A DNA stretch of 64,000 nt, from the NCBI GenBank assembly GCA_041398565.1, contig JAWKUN010000002.1:930001-994000 (forward strand), given 5' to 3'. Shown here in pieces: positions 37,384-47,222 of the stretch (the first letter of the stretch is position 1; every line of letters starts with the position of its first letter). The notes under the pieces are model-generated. The model saw only the letters and a program-made list of their open reading frames with translations, was not told the DNA's origin and searched no databases. The position numbers and the translations under genes were made by a program. This DNA is from DATGPD01 sp041398565 (lineage in GTDB: Bacteria > Planctomycetota > UBA1135 > UBA2386).

Positions 37384-39687
37384 TCAGGCGTGGCGCCGCA
37401 GGCGCACGAAGCAGGCCAGCACGAACAGCAGGCCGAGGCCCGCCAGCGGTAGACCCCACCGCTTGGCCCAGGGTGCGTACACCATCTCGATGTCGTGCTC
37501 ACCCTCGGGGATCGTCACGCCACGGAAGGCGACGTCGGCGGCGAAGATCGGTACCGGCTCGCTGTCGACGGTGGCGGTCCAGCCGGGCGCGAACGCGTCG
37601 GCGACGACGAGGATGCCCCGCCCTTGCCCGGCGTCGACGTGTAGTCGCAGGCGGCCACTGCGTTGCTCGACGACGGCAACCGTGGCCGGCTTGAGGGGGG
37701 CGCGCGGCGCGAAGGCGCCGAGGTTGCCCTCGAGGACGACGCTGTCGATGGGCGTCGATCGCGTCCGCAGATCTTGGCGCGCCGCCTCGGTGTCGGCGGC
37801 GACCTTCGCCTGGAACACCAGGCGCGCGTAGGGCGCCGGTTCGAGAGGTCGGTGCTCGGGCCCGGCCGGCATCGGGAACGGCGCAGCTCCGGGCGCGCGG
37901 TCGCCGATCAGGACGTCGATCTGCGCCAAGTTGGCGAGCGTGGGCAGGAAGTGCTGCGGGTCGAGTTCGCTGCCGCGGACGCGCGCGCCGACCCGCAGGC
38001 TGCCGGGCGCGGCCTCGTCGAGGAACGCGCGCGTGCGGCGCAGCACCGCGTCGCCGGTCCGGTTGACGCGCCGCGCCGGCGCACGCCCGCGGGCGAGGCG
38101 CACGGCGCTGGCGACGTCGGTGGCGAGGACGCGCGCGTCGCCGGTGCCGACGATGTCGACTTCGGGCGGCGCGACGCGCTGCGGCGCCGTGGCCCAGGCG
38201 AGGTACACCATCTCGGCGAAGACGATGCACGCGAGCGTCACCTTCAGGCGCAAGACGCCGAGGCGGCGCCACGCGAGCAGAGTGATGCCCAGCAGCACGA
38301 GGGCCACCGCCGTGGGGAGCAGCGCCTGCGTCACCGCTTCGGTGACGGCGGCGACGGCCGGGTCGTCGGTGCTGGCGCGCACGCGCGCGAACCAGCCGGA
38401 CAGCGCGCGCGGGTAGAGCAGCAGGCTGGCGATACAGCCGCCGCCGAGCATGAGGGCGCTGGCGGCAACTCCGAGCGCGACGGCAGGCCGGCGGAACGGG
38501 GTCTCGAGGAAGCCGTCGAGGCCTTGGCACGCCAAGACCAGTACCCCCAGCTGCAACAGGATCAGCGAGCAGCCGGGCAGACGACCGTCCAGCGCGAGCT
38601 GCTCGCGCAGGACGAGCGACCACGGCCCCTCGGTGGCTGCCAAGAAGCCGACCGCGGCGATGGCCAGCCATGGCCAGCGTGGCCGGGACGGGCTCGGGCG
38701 CAGGAACGCCATGACGAGGAGCAGGAGCACGATGGTCCCCGGGAAGAGGGCCAGCTCGAGCGCGTCGTTGTCAGTGCGCGGCTGGACACCCGGCATCGCC
38801 GACACCGGTGCCAACGCCGAGACCAGCGTCGGCACCGATCCGCCCGGCGTGCGCCCATGCTCGAGGACGCTGGCGTTCTGCCAGGCGTCGAGCCAGAAGG
38901 GCGCCGCCAGGAGGCACGCGCCCACCCCCGCCAGGCCGAGGTGGCCCAGGGTGGGGAGGCGGTCGGCGCGATGCAGACCCAGCATGTTCCACGCCCCGAG
39001 CGCCATGCACAGCCCGGTGCCCACGCGCGGTGTCGCGTGCGCGCCGGTGGCGAACATGGCGGCGAGACCCAGGGCGATCGCCGCGACGTAGGGCGGCGTG
39101 CGGCCGGGTCTGGTCGTGCGCCAGGTGCCCTCGAGGGCGAGCGGCAGCCAGGCGCAGGCCGCCGCTTCCGGCAAGCGGAGGAGCTGCAGTTGGAAGAAGA
39201 TGCCGATTCCCCACAGACCGCCCCCGAGGAAGGCGGCGTAGCGGCTGGCTGGCAGCGCGCGCAGCCAGCGGAACATGAGGACGCAGGCCAGGGCGCTGTG
39301 CAGGGCCAGCACCCAGGGCAGAGCTGCCACCCCGCCGAACAGGATCGGCCAGAAGCCGGGGTAGAGCGGCTGCGCGCCGGACGCCATGAACGGCTCCCCG
39401 AGGCGCGCGAACGGGTTCCACCAAGGCCACTCGCCACCGGCCAACACGGTCGCGGCGTCGGCGAGGGTGGGCAGGACGATGTCGCCGTTCACCGCAGCCT
39501 CGCCGGTGGCGGCCCCGGGCTGCACCATTCCCAAGAGCAGCGGCCCCTGGGCCAGCAGCGCAGTCGCCACCAGGATCGCAGCGGCCACGCAGGCTTCCCG
39601 TCTACCGGTCCCGAACAAACTCAATGTGGTGCCGCCTGGTTCTTGGTGCCGCGATGACCGCTCTTCGGGGTTTCGGCCGAGGCGCAC
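37384..39687 (-). CDS. YfhO-like multi-pass membrane protein (1)
   Basis: 767 residues with about 12 hydrophobic helices and a soluble C-terminal part ending in a last helix (LPLAGLGLLFVLACFV). The first loop holds NPFARLGEPFMASGAQPLYPG, the N-terminal hallmark seen in all three neighbours, and the C-terminal segment LVVADAFAPGWTATVDSEPVPI followed by RGVTIPEGEHDIEMVYAP is typical of the YfhO family (GT-C like). In Gram-positive bacteria YfhO glycosylates teichoic acid; here a role in modifying an envelope glycan or lipid is inferred. It is the last of three consecutive paralogues, 21 bp after the previous one, and is followed by ssrA. Confidence 0.8.
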   Translation of the reverse strand: MRLGRNPEERSSRHQEPGGTTLSLFGTGRREACVAAAILVATALLAQGPLLLGMVQPGAATGEAAVNGDIVLPTLADAATVLAGGEWPWWNPFARLGEPFMASGAQPLYPGFWPILFGGVAALPWVLALHSALACVLMFRWLRALPASRYAAFLGGGLWGIGIFFQLQLLRLPEAAACAWLPLALEGTWRTTRPGRTPPYVAAIALGLAAMFATGAHATPRVGTGLCMALGAWNMLGLHRADRLPTLGHLGLAGVGACLLAAPFWLDAWQNASVLEHGRTPGGSVPTLVSALAPVSAMPGVQPRTDNDALELALFPGTIVLLLLVMAFLRPSPSRPRWPWLAIAAVGFLAATEGPWSLVLREQLALDGRLPGCSLILLQLGVLVLACQGLDGFLETPFRRPAVALGVAASALMLGGGCIASLLLYPRALSGWFARVRASTDDPAVAAVTEAVTQALLPTAVALVLLGITLLAWRRLGVLRLKVTLACIVFAEMVYLAWATAPQRVAPPEVDIVGTGDARVLATDVASAVRLARGRAPARRVNRTGDAVLRRTRAFLDEAAPGSLRVGARVRGSELDPQHFLPTLANLAQIDVLIGDRAPGAAPFPMPAGPEHRPLEPAPYARLVFQAKVAADTEAARQDLRTRSTPIDSVVLEGNLGAFAPRAPLKPATVAVVEQRSGRLRLHVDAGQGRGILVVADAFAPGWTATVDSEPVPIFAADVAFRGVTIPEGEHDIEMVYAPWAKRWGLPLAGLGLLFVLACFVRLRRHA

Positions 39688-39708
39688 ACCGGCCTTGAGC
39701 CCGCGCGC

Positions 39709-42363
39709 TCAGGCTGGTGTGGACTCGGGGGGCGGCGGCGCCGGGATCCGGTCGGGTACCGCCCGCCGACCGCGAAGGGCCAGGAAGGCGAGAGCCAGTG
39801 CGGCGAGCACGGTCACACCGGTGCCGAGCCCGAGCCGCGGCGAGAAGTAGGTGAACCGCACCTCGGTCGCCTCGGGCCCCAGCGGCAGGATCCGCATGAA
39901 CAGGTTGCCGCGCGCGAGGTCGACCTCGCGTCCGTCGGCCGTCGCCGTCCAGCCGCGCATGAGGGCGTCGCTCACGACGAGGAATCCGGGTGGGCCCGCG
40001 TCGGTGTGCAGGCGCAGCTCGGTGGGCGTGTCCATTACGAAGCGCACGGCTCGCCCCTCGGCACCGGCGGCGCCGGCGTGACCGTGCAGGCGGGCGGCCT
40101 GGTCGGGGAGGACCAGCGCTTCGCGACGCGGCGCGAGGTCGGGGGCGACCATGGCGGCGATGACCGCCTCTTCGTCGGGCAGAGTGCGCAGGGACGGCAC
40201 GACGAACGCGCGTGGCAGAGCGGTGGGCCGCTCGTACACGTGGAAACTCGGGTCGCCGCCGACGGCGACCTCGTCGCCGGCGAAGCTCAGGCCGGCGGTC
40301 GCGTCACCGGGCAGGCTCGCCAGGACGTAGCGCACGCCCAGGAGGTCGAACAGCGGTCGCTGCAGGCGTTCGTCGTCGGGGAAGGCCATCGGCCAGTAGC
40401 CGCGGATCATGTGGTCCGGTCCGTACAGCTTCGTGAACAGCCGGTGCGAGCGCGCATCGACGAAGGTGTAAGCGTGTAGGTCGCGGATGCGTTCGGGGAC
40501 CAGCAAGCACGGCGGCAGCGCCTGCGGGAGCTGCGGCACGCGCGCGGCGCGGGCGACGACGAAGCCACCTCGATCGGCGTGCGCGTCGCGTTCGCGGCGC
40601 AGCAGGTCGAGCGCAGGTGCTGCGAGGGGGGCGTCGGGGCGGCCGCGGTTGACGGGCAACGCGAAGCACAGGAGTTCGGCGGCGGTGCCTGCCAGCCCGA
40701 CGACGAGCCACGTGGTCGTCGTCATGCTTCGCCGGGCGAGCGAAGGCAGCGCCAAGAGCCACAGCGCCGCCGCGGCGAACGCCATGATCCCGTAGTTCAG
40801 GTTGCAGCGCGCCTGGTCGATGGACGCGGCGGCGGTGTGGCCGAGCAAGCCCTGCACCATCTCTGGGGTGACGTTCGGGAAGCGCGGGCGGTAGTGATCG
40901 AGCAGGGTCGGCGTCAGATGCGCCAACCACGCATCCGGTGACCTGGTGCCGAGGATCCAGCGGCCGACGACGCAGGCGACCAGGCCCAAGAGAGCGATCC
41001 CGGCGAGCAGGCGCGCGCGCACCGGGACCTGCGCCGCCTGCTGGAACCCGCGCGCAGCCAGCAGGGCGACCAGGGCGCAACCCGGCCCGAGGAAGCGGAG
41101 CGGCGGCACACTGCGCACGAAGGGCAGATCGTTGAGGGCGGACGTGAGCGGGCCGGCGCACGCCAGGGCGAACAGCACGAGCAAGGCGATGGCGGCGAAA
41201 GCGCGGCCGGCAGCACGTCGGCCGACGAGACCCAGCAAGGCCAGGAGCAGGACCAACACGCCTGGGTACACCGTGTACTCGACGAAGTTGTAGTTGGGAC
41301 GGAACAGCACGCCGTCCGTCCAGCCCGCGCGCGAGAACATCGACCACGACAACAGGGAGGAGTCGTAGGGAAGGGCTTGGTTGGCCGGCGTGCCGAACGG
41401 ATCGGGGAGCGCGTAGCCGAGGAACCCCATCGGATCGAAGGCCTGGCTGGCGATCGAGTCCGCCGTCGGATCGGGGTCGCGGTTCGACTCCGGGAAGAAG
41501 GCGAACATCGGCAGCAGCTGCACTGCGGCGAGCGCCATACCCAGGCCGGCGAAGGCACCGTCGAGGAGCAGCAGGCGCAGCGCATCGCCGGCACCCTGGC
41601 GGCGCGCGCGCCCGCCGGCCAGCCAAACCGCCCACCCGCCGGCGACCAGCGTGCCGGCTGCGGCGTAGGCCGGAAAGCCGGCGAGCCAGCTCATCGCCAG
41701 GCACAGCGCGAGGCCGACGCCGGCGCGCATGCGAGCGGCTCCTCGCCGGTCGTCCATGCGCGTGAGCGCCCACAGCATGCCTGGCAGCCAGACCAGCGCG
41801 TGCACGCGCTGGTAGAAGTGCAGGTTGGCGCTGAGGGTGCCGCTCAGGGCGAAGGCGATCGCGCCGAAGGTCGCGGCCAGCGGCGCTATCGACAGTGAGC
41901 GCAGGAAGCCGAACATCAGCAGCCCGGCGATGGCGAGCGCCAGGTACGCGTTCCACGCCAGCCCGTGGGTCGGGTCGACGGCCAGGAAGGTCAGCCAGTT
42001 GGGCGGGTACATGAGCCCGACCACCGACGTCGACAGCAGGGCCGCACCGAAGCGCGCGTATGGGTTCCAGTGCGGCAGGCGCCCGGCCGCCAGCTCGCTG
42101 CGCACGAAGGTCAGCTCCGGGATGAACGTGATCGGGATCTCGGTCACGTCCATGTTGGCGCCGGTGTCGAGCCGTTCCAGCAGGCCGGCGTCGAGTTCGG
42201 CGCGGAACGGCGGGAACGTCGCCGCCGAGAACGGTAGGTAGACCTCGCGTCCGAGGAGGCTGGGCCAGAGCAGCGCGGCCGGCAGCAGCAGGAGCAAGAC
42301 GGCCGCGGCGCGGCACGCGCGGCGGCTCGTCACCGGGTCGAGTTCGGCACGGTGGTCGGTCAT
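39709..42363 (-). CDS. YfhO-like multi-pass membrane protein (2)
   Basis: 884 residues from the ATG at 42363, which overlaps the upstream TGA by 4 bases (ATGA). Architecture matches its neighbours: a signal-anchor helix, NPYARFGAALLSTSVVGLMYPPNWL in the first loop, about 12 helices, and the C-terminal FLVVSDALMRGWTATADGREV and a final helix (VTVLAALALAFLALRG). The open frame continues upstream past 42363, but that part is the antisense shadow of gene 3. Probably a GT-C-type sugar or lipid transferase; no substrate evidence. Confidence 0.85.
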   Translation of the reverse strand: MTDHRAELDPVTSRRACRAAAVLLLLLPAALLWPSLLGREVYLPFSAATFPPFRAELDAGLLERLDTGANMDVTEIPITFIPELTFVRSELAAGRLPHWNPYARFGAALLSTSVVGLMYPPNWLTFLAVDPTHGLAWNAYLALAIAGLLMFGFLRSLSIAPLAATFGAIAFALSGTLSANLHFYQRVHALVWLPGMLWALTRMDDRRGAARMRAGVGLALCLAMSWLAGFPAYAAAGTLVAGGWAVWLAGGRARRQGAGDALRLLLLDGAFAGLGMALAAVQLLPMFAFFPESNRDPDPTADSIASQAFDPMGFLGYALPDPFGTPANQALPYDSSLLSWSMFSRAGWTDGVLFRPNYNFVEYTVYPGVLVLLLALLGLVGRRAAGRAFAAIALLVLFALACAGPLTSALNDLPFVRSVPPLRFLGPGCALVALLAARGFQQAAQVPVRARLLAGIALLGLVACVVGRWILGTRSPDAWLAHLTPTLLDHYRPRFPNVTPEMVQGLLGHTAAASIDQARCNLNYGIMAFAAAALWLLALPSLARRSMTTTTWLVVGLAGTAAELLCFALPVNRGRPDAPLAAPALDLLRRERDAHADRGGFVVARAARVPQLPQALPPCLLVPERIRDLHAYTFVDARSHRLFTKLYGPDHMIRGYWPMAFPDDERLQRPLFDLLGVRYVLASLPGDATAGLSFAGDEVAVGGDPSFHVYERPTALPRAFVVPSLRTLPDEEAVIAAMVAPDLAPRREALVLPDQAARLHGHAGAAGAEGRAVRFVMDTPTELRLHTDAGPPGFLVVSDALMRGWTATADGREVDLARGNLFMRILPLGPEATEVRFTYFSPRLGLGTGVTVLAALALAFLALRGRRAVPDRIPAPPPPESTPA

Positions 42364-44900
42364 CGTGGTCGGGTTCGAGTCGAGGTCGCGCGGCGGACGG
42401 CGCCCGCGACCAGCATCAGCAGCGCTGCACCGGCGCCGACCAGCCCGAGGCGCGGCGGCCACTGCACGCGCGGTGCGTCGTAGGTCAGTTCGAGGCGGTG
42501 CCGGCCTGCGGGCATGGCGACGGCGCGCAGGAAGTGATCGGCGATCAGGATGGGTACCTCGGCGCCGTCGACGCGCGCGCGCCAACCCGCATCGAACGGG
42601 TCGGCGACGCGCACCACACCGGAGCTGGGCGCATCCACGTCGAGCGCGATGGCTTCGTCGGACCAGGCGACGATCTCGACGCGCGCGGCGTCGTTGCCCT
42701 GGCCGGCCGTGCCAGCTGGCACGGGCTGTTCGAGGATGACTTCGTGCACGGCGTCGCGCGTGGTGTCGGCGAGCAAGCGCAGGCGTTCGTCGCGATCGGG
42801 AACGACCCGGACCCGGGTGAGGAACGTGGCGCGCGGTGCGCACGTGGTTCGCTCGTACAGGCGTTCCGGACCGGGCCAGTCGGCCGGCGTGCGGTCGACC
42901 AGCACGGGGAGGCCGCCAGCCAGGCCGGCGTCGGCGGCGAGCACCCACTTGAGACCGAGCACGTCGCACAGAGGGTGTGTCAGCGACGTCGCCCGGCGGA
43001 ACGACTGCACGCCAGCGCCGCCGAGCGCCACCGGCGGCACGCCGGGCACGGGAGGTTCGATGGCGGTGAACAGCTCCTCGCGACGGCGTGGCGCCAGCGA
43101 GGTGTAGATCGCCAGGTCTTCGAGGCCGTAGAAGGCGGCCAGGTTCGGCTGCGCCAGCTGCGTGCGCACGACGGACTGGTCCAGCCGCTGGAAGCGCGGG
43201 CGGGGGTTCGACGCGTGGCTGTCGGCGAGAGCCGGCTCGAGGATGCGCGGCGGCGTGGTGACTCGCGCTGCCGGCACCGCGACCACGGGACCGCGGCCGG
43301 CGTGCACCAACTCGCCGAGGCCGAGGAGAGCCAGCAAGACGAGGGTGGTGTTGGTGCGACGTCGGCCGAGGGCGACGAAGCCGAGCGCCGCGACGATTGC
43401 CGCGCGCCCGAACGTGGCGAGCAGGTGTGACTGGTTGTCGCCTGCCTCGCTGGGCTTGGCCGCGGCTTCGAAGGCGGCGGCATCGACGCCGGGAAGGTCG
43501 TGGCGTGCCACCGTCAGCTCGGCGTAGCCGCGTTGCATCGACTTGGCGTCTCCGAGGTGCAGAGCGAACAACGCGACGCTGGCGAGCGCGACGAGCAAGA
43601 GAAGGGTTCGGGCACCGTGCAGGCGCGCCCCGGCGAGCCAGCGGTCGGCCCCGAACGCGGCCAGCACCGACAGCGCCATGGCGGGCAGGAAGAGGAAGCG
43701 TCGCACGTCGCCGCTGCGGGCTCCGGGCACGAAGGCGCTGAGTTCGAGCGCTGGCCAGGTGCCGGTGGCCAGCAGCAAGCCGAGTCCCCCGGCGCTGGCG
43801 AAGAAGGCGACCTCGGCGCGTCGCGCGCGGTGGCCGAGGCCGGCGGCGGCCAGCACGGCGCCGACCAGTCCCAGGGCGAACGCCGTCTCCGGCCAGTTCA
43901 TGCTGCGAGCGGAGAGTGGGGTGAGCAGGAGCAGCGCCGCGAAAGGCGGGCGAGCGTTGTCGAGCAGGCCGTCGTAGAACGCGGGCTGCGCCCAGGCCAA
44001 GAGGTCGGGCCAGGCCAGCGTCAGCAGGTGCGGCCAGCTCATGGCGTGGGCGCGGAGGTCGGCAGTGGAGGGCACGGCGCGGGCGCTGTCGCGCGCGGCG
44101 TCGAGCACCGGCAGCATCTGCGGGCAGGCCAGGAGTCCACCGACGACGAAGGCGAGTGCGATGCGGGCGAGCGGTCGGCGGCGCGCGCCGCGCGGCGCCC
44201 GGGCAGCGCACAGCAGCGCGTAGGCGAGCACCAGGTATGTGCTCTGCAGCGCCACCGGGGCGAAACCGCCGAGCCAGGGCACGCCGATCGCACAGGCCAG
44301 CAGACCGAGGGTGGCCCAGCCTGCACCGGCGAAGACGGCGTGCACGCACGCCAGCGCACCGAACAACGGCAGGGCCGCCGACAGGATGACGTTGTGGTGG
44401 ACGCGCGCTTGCGTCCAGAGGCCGACCACGGCGCAGGTCATCCCGAACAGCGCGGCCGCGTGCCGCACACCGAGGCGTCGCAAGAAGTGGTAGAGCAGCA
44501 GGCCGAGGAGGCACTGGTGGGCGAAGAACCAGGGGCCGTACACCGTGGTGGCGTCGCACCAGCGCAGCAGCCAGGTCCACGGCATGTAGATCTGGCCCAT
44601 CTGCGGCACCACGGGCGCGCCGCCGCCGAGTTCGCGTGTCCACAGCGGCAGGTGGCCGGAGCGCAGACCGTCGCGGGTGATACGGTCCCAGGCCAGCGAC
44701 TGGTTGTACTTGTCACCGCCGGTCGGGTTGCCGACCAAGAGGTCGTCGGTGCCGAGGCCGCGAGCGCTCGCCTCGCTGCGCAGCGGTGGGATGTTCTCCG
44801 GCGGGAACGGGACCAACGCTCGGCCGGGCAGCAGGGCGGGACCGAGGAAGGCCGCCGCGGCGACCGCGGCGAGCAACAGAGCCCAGAGGTGGCGTGCCAA
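42360..44900 (-). CDS. YfhO-like multi-pass membrane protein (3)
   Basis: 846 residues with an N-terminal helix (LLLAAVAAAAFLGPALLPG), a first loop with LPLWTRELGGGAPVVPQMGQIYMPW, a dozen helices, and the YfhO-type C-terminus (VVRVADPFDAGWRARVDGAE followed by MPAGRHRLELTYDAP). It is the first gene of the three-gene set. Its promoter must lie in the 51-bp gap shared with the divergent PMT-type gene at 44952, suggesting coordinated expression. Confidence 0.85.
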   Translation of the reverse strand: MARHLWALLLAAVAAAAFLGPALLPGRALVPFPPENIPPLRSEASARGLGTDDLLVGNPTGGDKYNQSLAWDRITRDGLRSGHLPLWTRELGGGAPVVPQMGQIYMPWTWLLRWCDATTVYGPWFFAHQCLLGLLLYHFLRRLGVRHAAALFGMTCAVVGLWTQARVHHNVILSAALPLFGALACVHAVFAGAGWATLGLLACAIGVPWLGGFAPVALQSTYLVLAYALLCAARAPRGARRRPLARIALAFVVGGLLACPQMLPVLDAARDSARAVPSTADLRAHAMSWPHLLTLAWPDLLAWAQPAFYDGLLDNARPPFAALLLLTPLSARSMNWPETAFALGLVGAVLAAAGLGHRARRAEVAFFASAGGLGLLLATGTWPALELSAFVPGARSGDVRRFLFLPAMALSVLAAFGADRWLAGARLHGARTLLLLVALASVALFALHLGDAKSMQRGYAELTVARHDLPGVDAAAFEAAAKPSEAGDNQSHLLATFGRAAIVAALGFVALGRRRTNTTLVLLALLGLGELVHAGRGPVVAVPAARVTTPPRILEPALADSHASNPRPRFQRLDQSVVRTQLAQPNLAAFYGLEDLAIYTSLAPRRREELFTAIEPPVPGVPPVALGGAGVQSFRRATSLTHPLCDVLGLKWVLAADAGLAGGLPVLVDRTPADWPGPERLYERTTCAPRATFLTRVRVVPDRDERLRLLADTTRDAVHEVILEQPVPAGTAGQGNDAARVEIVAWSDEAIALDVDAPSSGVVRVADPFDAGWRARVDGAEVPILIADHFLRAVAMPAGRHRLELTYDAPRVQWPPRLGLVGAGAALLMLVAGAVRRATSTRTRPR

Positions 44901-44951
44901 TTCGTGGAGGGGTGTAGCGGGACCACGCCCGACACCGATACCTTACTGGCG

Positions 44952-46538
44952 ATGACGGTGGCGGCCGACCCTGATGTGGCTCTGCGTCGTGACGACGGCG
45001 GAGCGCGGCCGACGGCCTCGATGCATGCCGCGTTCCGCGGGCCCTCCAGCTTCACCGCGACGCACCTCGTCTGGCTGCTCGCGCTGACTCTGCTGGCGGC
45101 GTTCCTCCGGCTCTACAAGTTGGGCGAGTGGTCGTTCTGGGTGGACGAGGCGCACACCTTCCGGGATGCCACCTCGGACTTCGCGCAGTTCCAGCAGTCG
45201 CACGTGGTGCGCTACCCGCTGTCGTTCCTGCTGCTGCGTGCGATGTTGTGGTTCCTGCCTTCGACCAGCGAGGGTTGGCTGCGCCTGCCGTTCGCGTTCT
45301 TCGGCATCGCCACCGTGCCGGCGCTCGCCTTCGTCGCGCGCGGAATCGTCGGCCGCCCCGCCGCGCTGCTGGCCGCGACCCTGCTGGCGTTGTCGCCATG
45401 GCACATCTACTGGAGCCAGAACTGCCGGAGCTACGCCATGGTGTGCTTCCTCGCGGTGCTGGCGATGGGCGCCTTCTACGAGGCCAGCCGGCGACACAGC
45501 TTGCTGCTGGGAGCGACCACCGTGCTGCTCACCGTGCTCGCCGGCGCGTGCCATCCCTCGGCCTACCTGCTGCTCGGTGCCTACCTGGCGTTCTGGACCC
45601 TGTCGCGTCTGTTGAGCACCGGCTCGGCCAAGGCCGACGCCGTGCGCACGCCGCTGGAGAAGTGGCTGCCGTGGCTGATCCTCGGCGCGATCGTGGCCAT
45701 GGCGCCCATCATCGTCAGCGGCATCGGCTACTTCGCCCGCGCCAAGCCGGGCTTCTCGTTCCTGCACCTGCTGCAGACCACGGTCTACTTCGTGCGGGCG
45801 CCGATGATCGTGGCGGCGATCGGCGGCTTCCTCTGGCTCCTGCACCGCGGCGAGCATGCGGCGTTCTTCTTGGCCTGCTGGATCGTGGCGCCCTTGGTGG
45901 TGCTGTCGATCCCCATGTTCGCGGTCACGGCGCAGTACGCGTTCTACACGCTGCCGGCGTTCTGCTTGCTGGCCGGCGCCGCGCTGCGCGGCTTCGTCTC
46001 GCACATCACCGAGCAGACCCGCCTGGCGCGGCTGATGCGGGCGGTGCCACTTGGCATCCTGGCGGCGGATGCCCTCGGCTACAACGTGCTCTACTTCCAG
46101 GCGCAGCACGGCGATCGGCCCAACTGGCGGGCAGCGCGCGACTGGATCGATCGCCGCGGCGATGCGCAGGGCTTCGTCCTGACCACCAACGGCCCGAGCA
46201 TGTGCTACTACCTCGACCCCGAGCACATGCTGCCGAACGAGTCCACGGTGGTGAAGCAGATCGTCGCCTTCAAGCCGGATGATCCTGACGAACCCTGGAT
46301 GGCCGAGGACCCGGCCGGCTATCTCGACACCTACGTCGAGCGCTGCCGGAGCGAGGGCAAGACCTTGTACGTGGTGCTGACCGAACCCGAGCTGCACCAG
46401 ATGGACCCGACCGGTCGCTTCGAACACCACCTGCGCGCCACGTTCCGCCAGGTCCTGCGCCTGCCGGTCTGGACCGGACCCAAGGACATGGAAGTGTTCG
46501 TGTACGAACTGCCGCCTGCGGCGACCGGCGGGCGCTGA
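44952..46538 (+). CDS. PMT/GT39-type membrane glycosyltransferase
   Basis: 528 residues from the ATG at 44952. After the first helix (LVWLLALTLLAAFLRLYKLG) comes FWVDEAHTFRDA, the acidic periplasmic loop of PMT_2/ArnT-like GT-C enzymes. About ten further helices and a soluble C-terminal part (RAARDWIDRRGDAQGFVL, LYVVLTEPELHQ) follow. It should transfer a sugar from a polyprenyl-phosphate donor outside the inner membrane. It is divergent from the three YfhO-like genes and may act with them. It is convergent with yidD across 33 bp. Confidence 0.85.
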   Translation: MTVAADPDVALRRDDGGARPTASMHAAFRGPSSFTATHLVWLLALTLLAAFLRLYKLGEWSFWVDEAHTFRDATSDFAQFQQSHVVRYPLSFLLLRAMLWFLPSTSEGWLRLPFAFFGIATVPALAFVARGIVGRPAALLAATLLALSPWHIYWSQNCRSYAMVCFLAVLAMGAFYEASRRHSLLLGATTVLLTVLAGACHPSAYLLLGAYLAFWTLSRLLSTGSAKADAVRTPLEKWLPWLILGAIVAMAPIIVSGIGYFARAKPGFSFLHLLQTTVYFVRAPMIVAAIGGFLWLLHRGEHAAFFLACWIVAPLVVLSIPMFAVTAQYAFYTLPAFCLLAGAALRGFVSHITEQTRLARLMRAVPLGILAADALGYNVLYFQAQHGDRPNWRAARDWIDRRGDAQGFVLTTNGPSMCYYLDPEHMLPNESTVVKQIVAFKPDDPDEPWMAEDPAGYLDTYVERCRSEGKTLYVVLTEPELHQMDPTGRFEHHLRATFRQVLRLPVWTGPKDMEVFVYELPPAATGGR

Positions 46539-46571
46539 CCCGCTGCGCGCAGCCGTTCGCGCGCGAGCACC

Positions 46572-46838
46572 TCAGACGGAGTCGGGCGGAGGCACCTGGG
46601 TGTCGGCCGGCTTGCCGGCCGCCTTGTCGGGCACCGGATCGAAACCCGGTGTGGCGAAGGGGTGGCAGCGCAGGATCCGCCACGACGCGAGCGCCAGGCC
46701 GACCCACACGCCGCGCCGGCGCACGGCCTCGAGCGCGTACTGCGAACACGTCGGCTCGAAGCGGCAGCAGCGCGGCTTGAGCGGCGACAGGATGGCCCGG
46801 TAGGCGACGATGGGCAGGACGACGAGTCGGCGCATCAT
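46572..46838 (-). CDS. yidD: Membrane protein insertion efficiency factor YidD
   Basis: 88 residues with the family core PLKPRCCRFEPTCSQYALEAVRRRGVW (the CRFxPTCSxYA signature) and RCHPFATPGFDPVP. YidD assists YidC in inserting inner-membrane proteins. Its ATG overlaps the rnpA stop by 4 bases (ATGA), the usual linkage in bacteria. Neither yidC nor rpmH is next to it. Confidence 0.96.
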   Translation of the reverse strand: MMRRLVVLPIVAYRAILSPLKPRCCRFEPTCSQYALEAVRRRGVWVGLALASWRILRCHPFATPGFDPVPDKAAGKPADTQVPPPDSV

Positions 46839-47215
46839 CGTTGCGGCCTCGGTTCGCTGCGGGCGCGGCCTTCGCCGCGGGCCAAGCGCTCGAACAGAGC
46901 CAGCAGCTCGGCGCGAAGCTCGGCGAGCGCGAGGCGTGCGCCCGGGGTCTTGGGGATGAGCACGACGTCGAAGGCGGCCGGCAGGCGGGCGCGCTCGAGG
47001 CGGAACGCTTCGCGCAGGATGCGCTTGAGCTTGTTGCGCCGGACGGCGCCGCCGTGGTCCTTCGACACCGACACGCCGAGACGGTGGGAGCCCTCACGGC
47101 GGGGGAGAGCGACGACCACCACCTGCTTGCCGGTGAGGCGGCGACCGCGGCCATAGACCCGGCGGAAGTCGCGCGGTGTCAACAGGCGGGCGCACTTCGG
47201 CAGTGTCGCCGTCAC
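46835..47215 (-). CDS. rnpA: Ribonuclease P protein component
   Basis: 126 residues with the RNase P protein motif AVRRNKLKRILREAFR (the RNR box) after the strand GSHRLGVSVSKDHGG; LTPRDFRRVYGRGRR lies at the N-terminus. It binds RNase P RNA and helps mature tRNA 5' ends. The C-terminus has an extra basic tail. Usually rpmH (ribosomal protein L34) lies just upstream; here the upstream neighbour is a TPR lipoprotein gene ending 7 bp away. Confidence 0.95.
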   Translation of the reverse strand: MTATLPKCARLLTPRDFRRVYGRGRRLTGKQVVVVALPRREGSHRLGVSVSKDHGGAVRRNKLKRILREAFRLERARLPAAFDVVLIPKTPGARLALAELRAELLALFERLARGEGRARSEPRPQR

Positions 47216-47222
47216 CGAACCG

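Noticed and set aside
42364..44643. Upstream extension of the YfhO-like gene (2) to 1644 residues
   Set aside because: The extension reads the shadow frame of gene (3); the ATG at 42363 with its 4-base overlap gives the expected family N-terminus.
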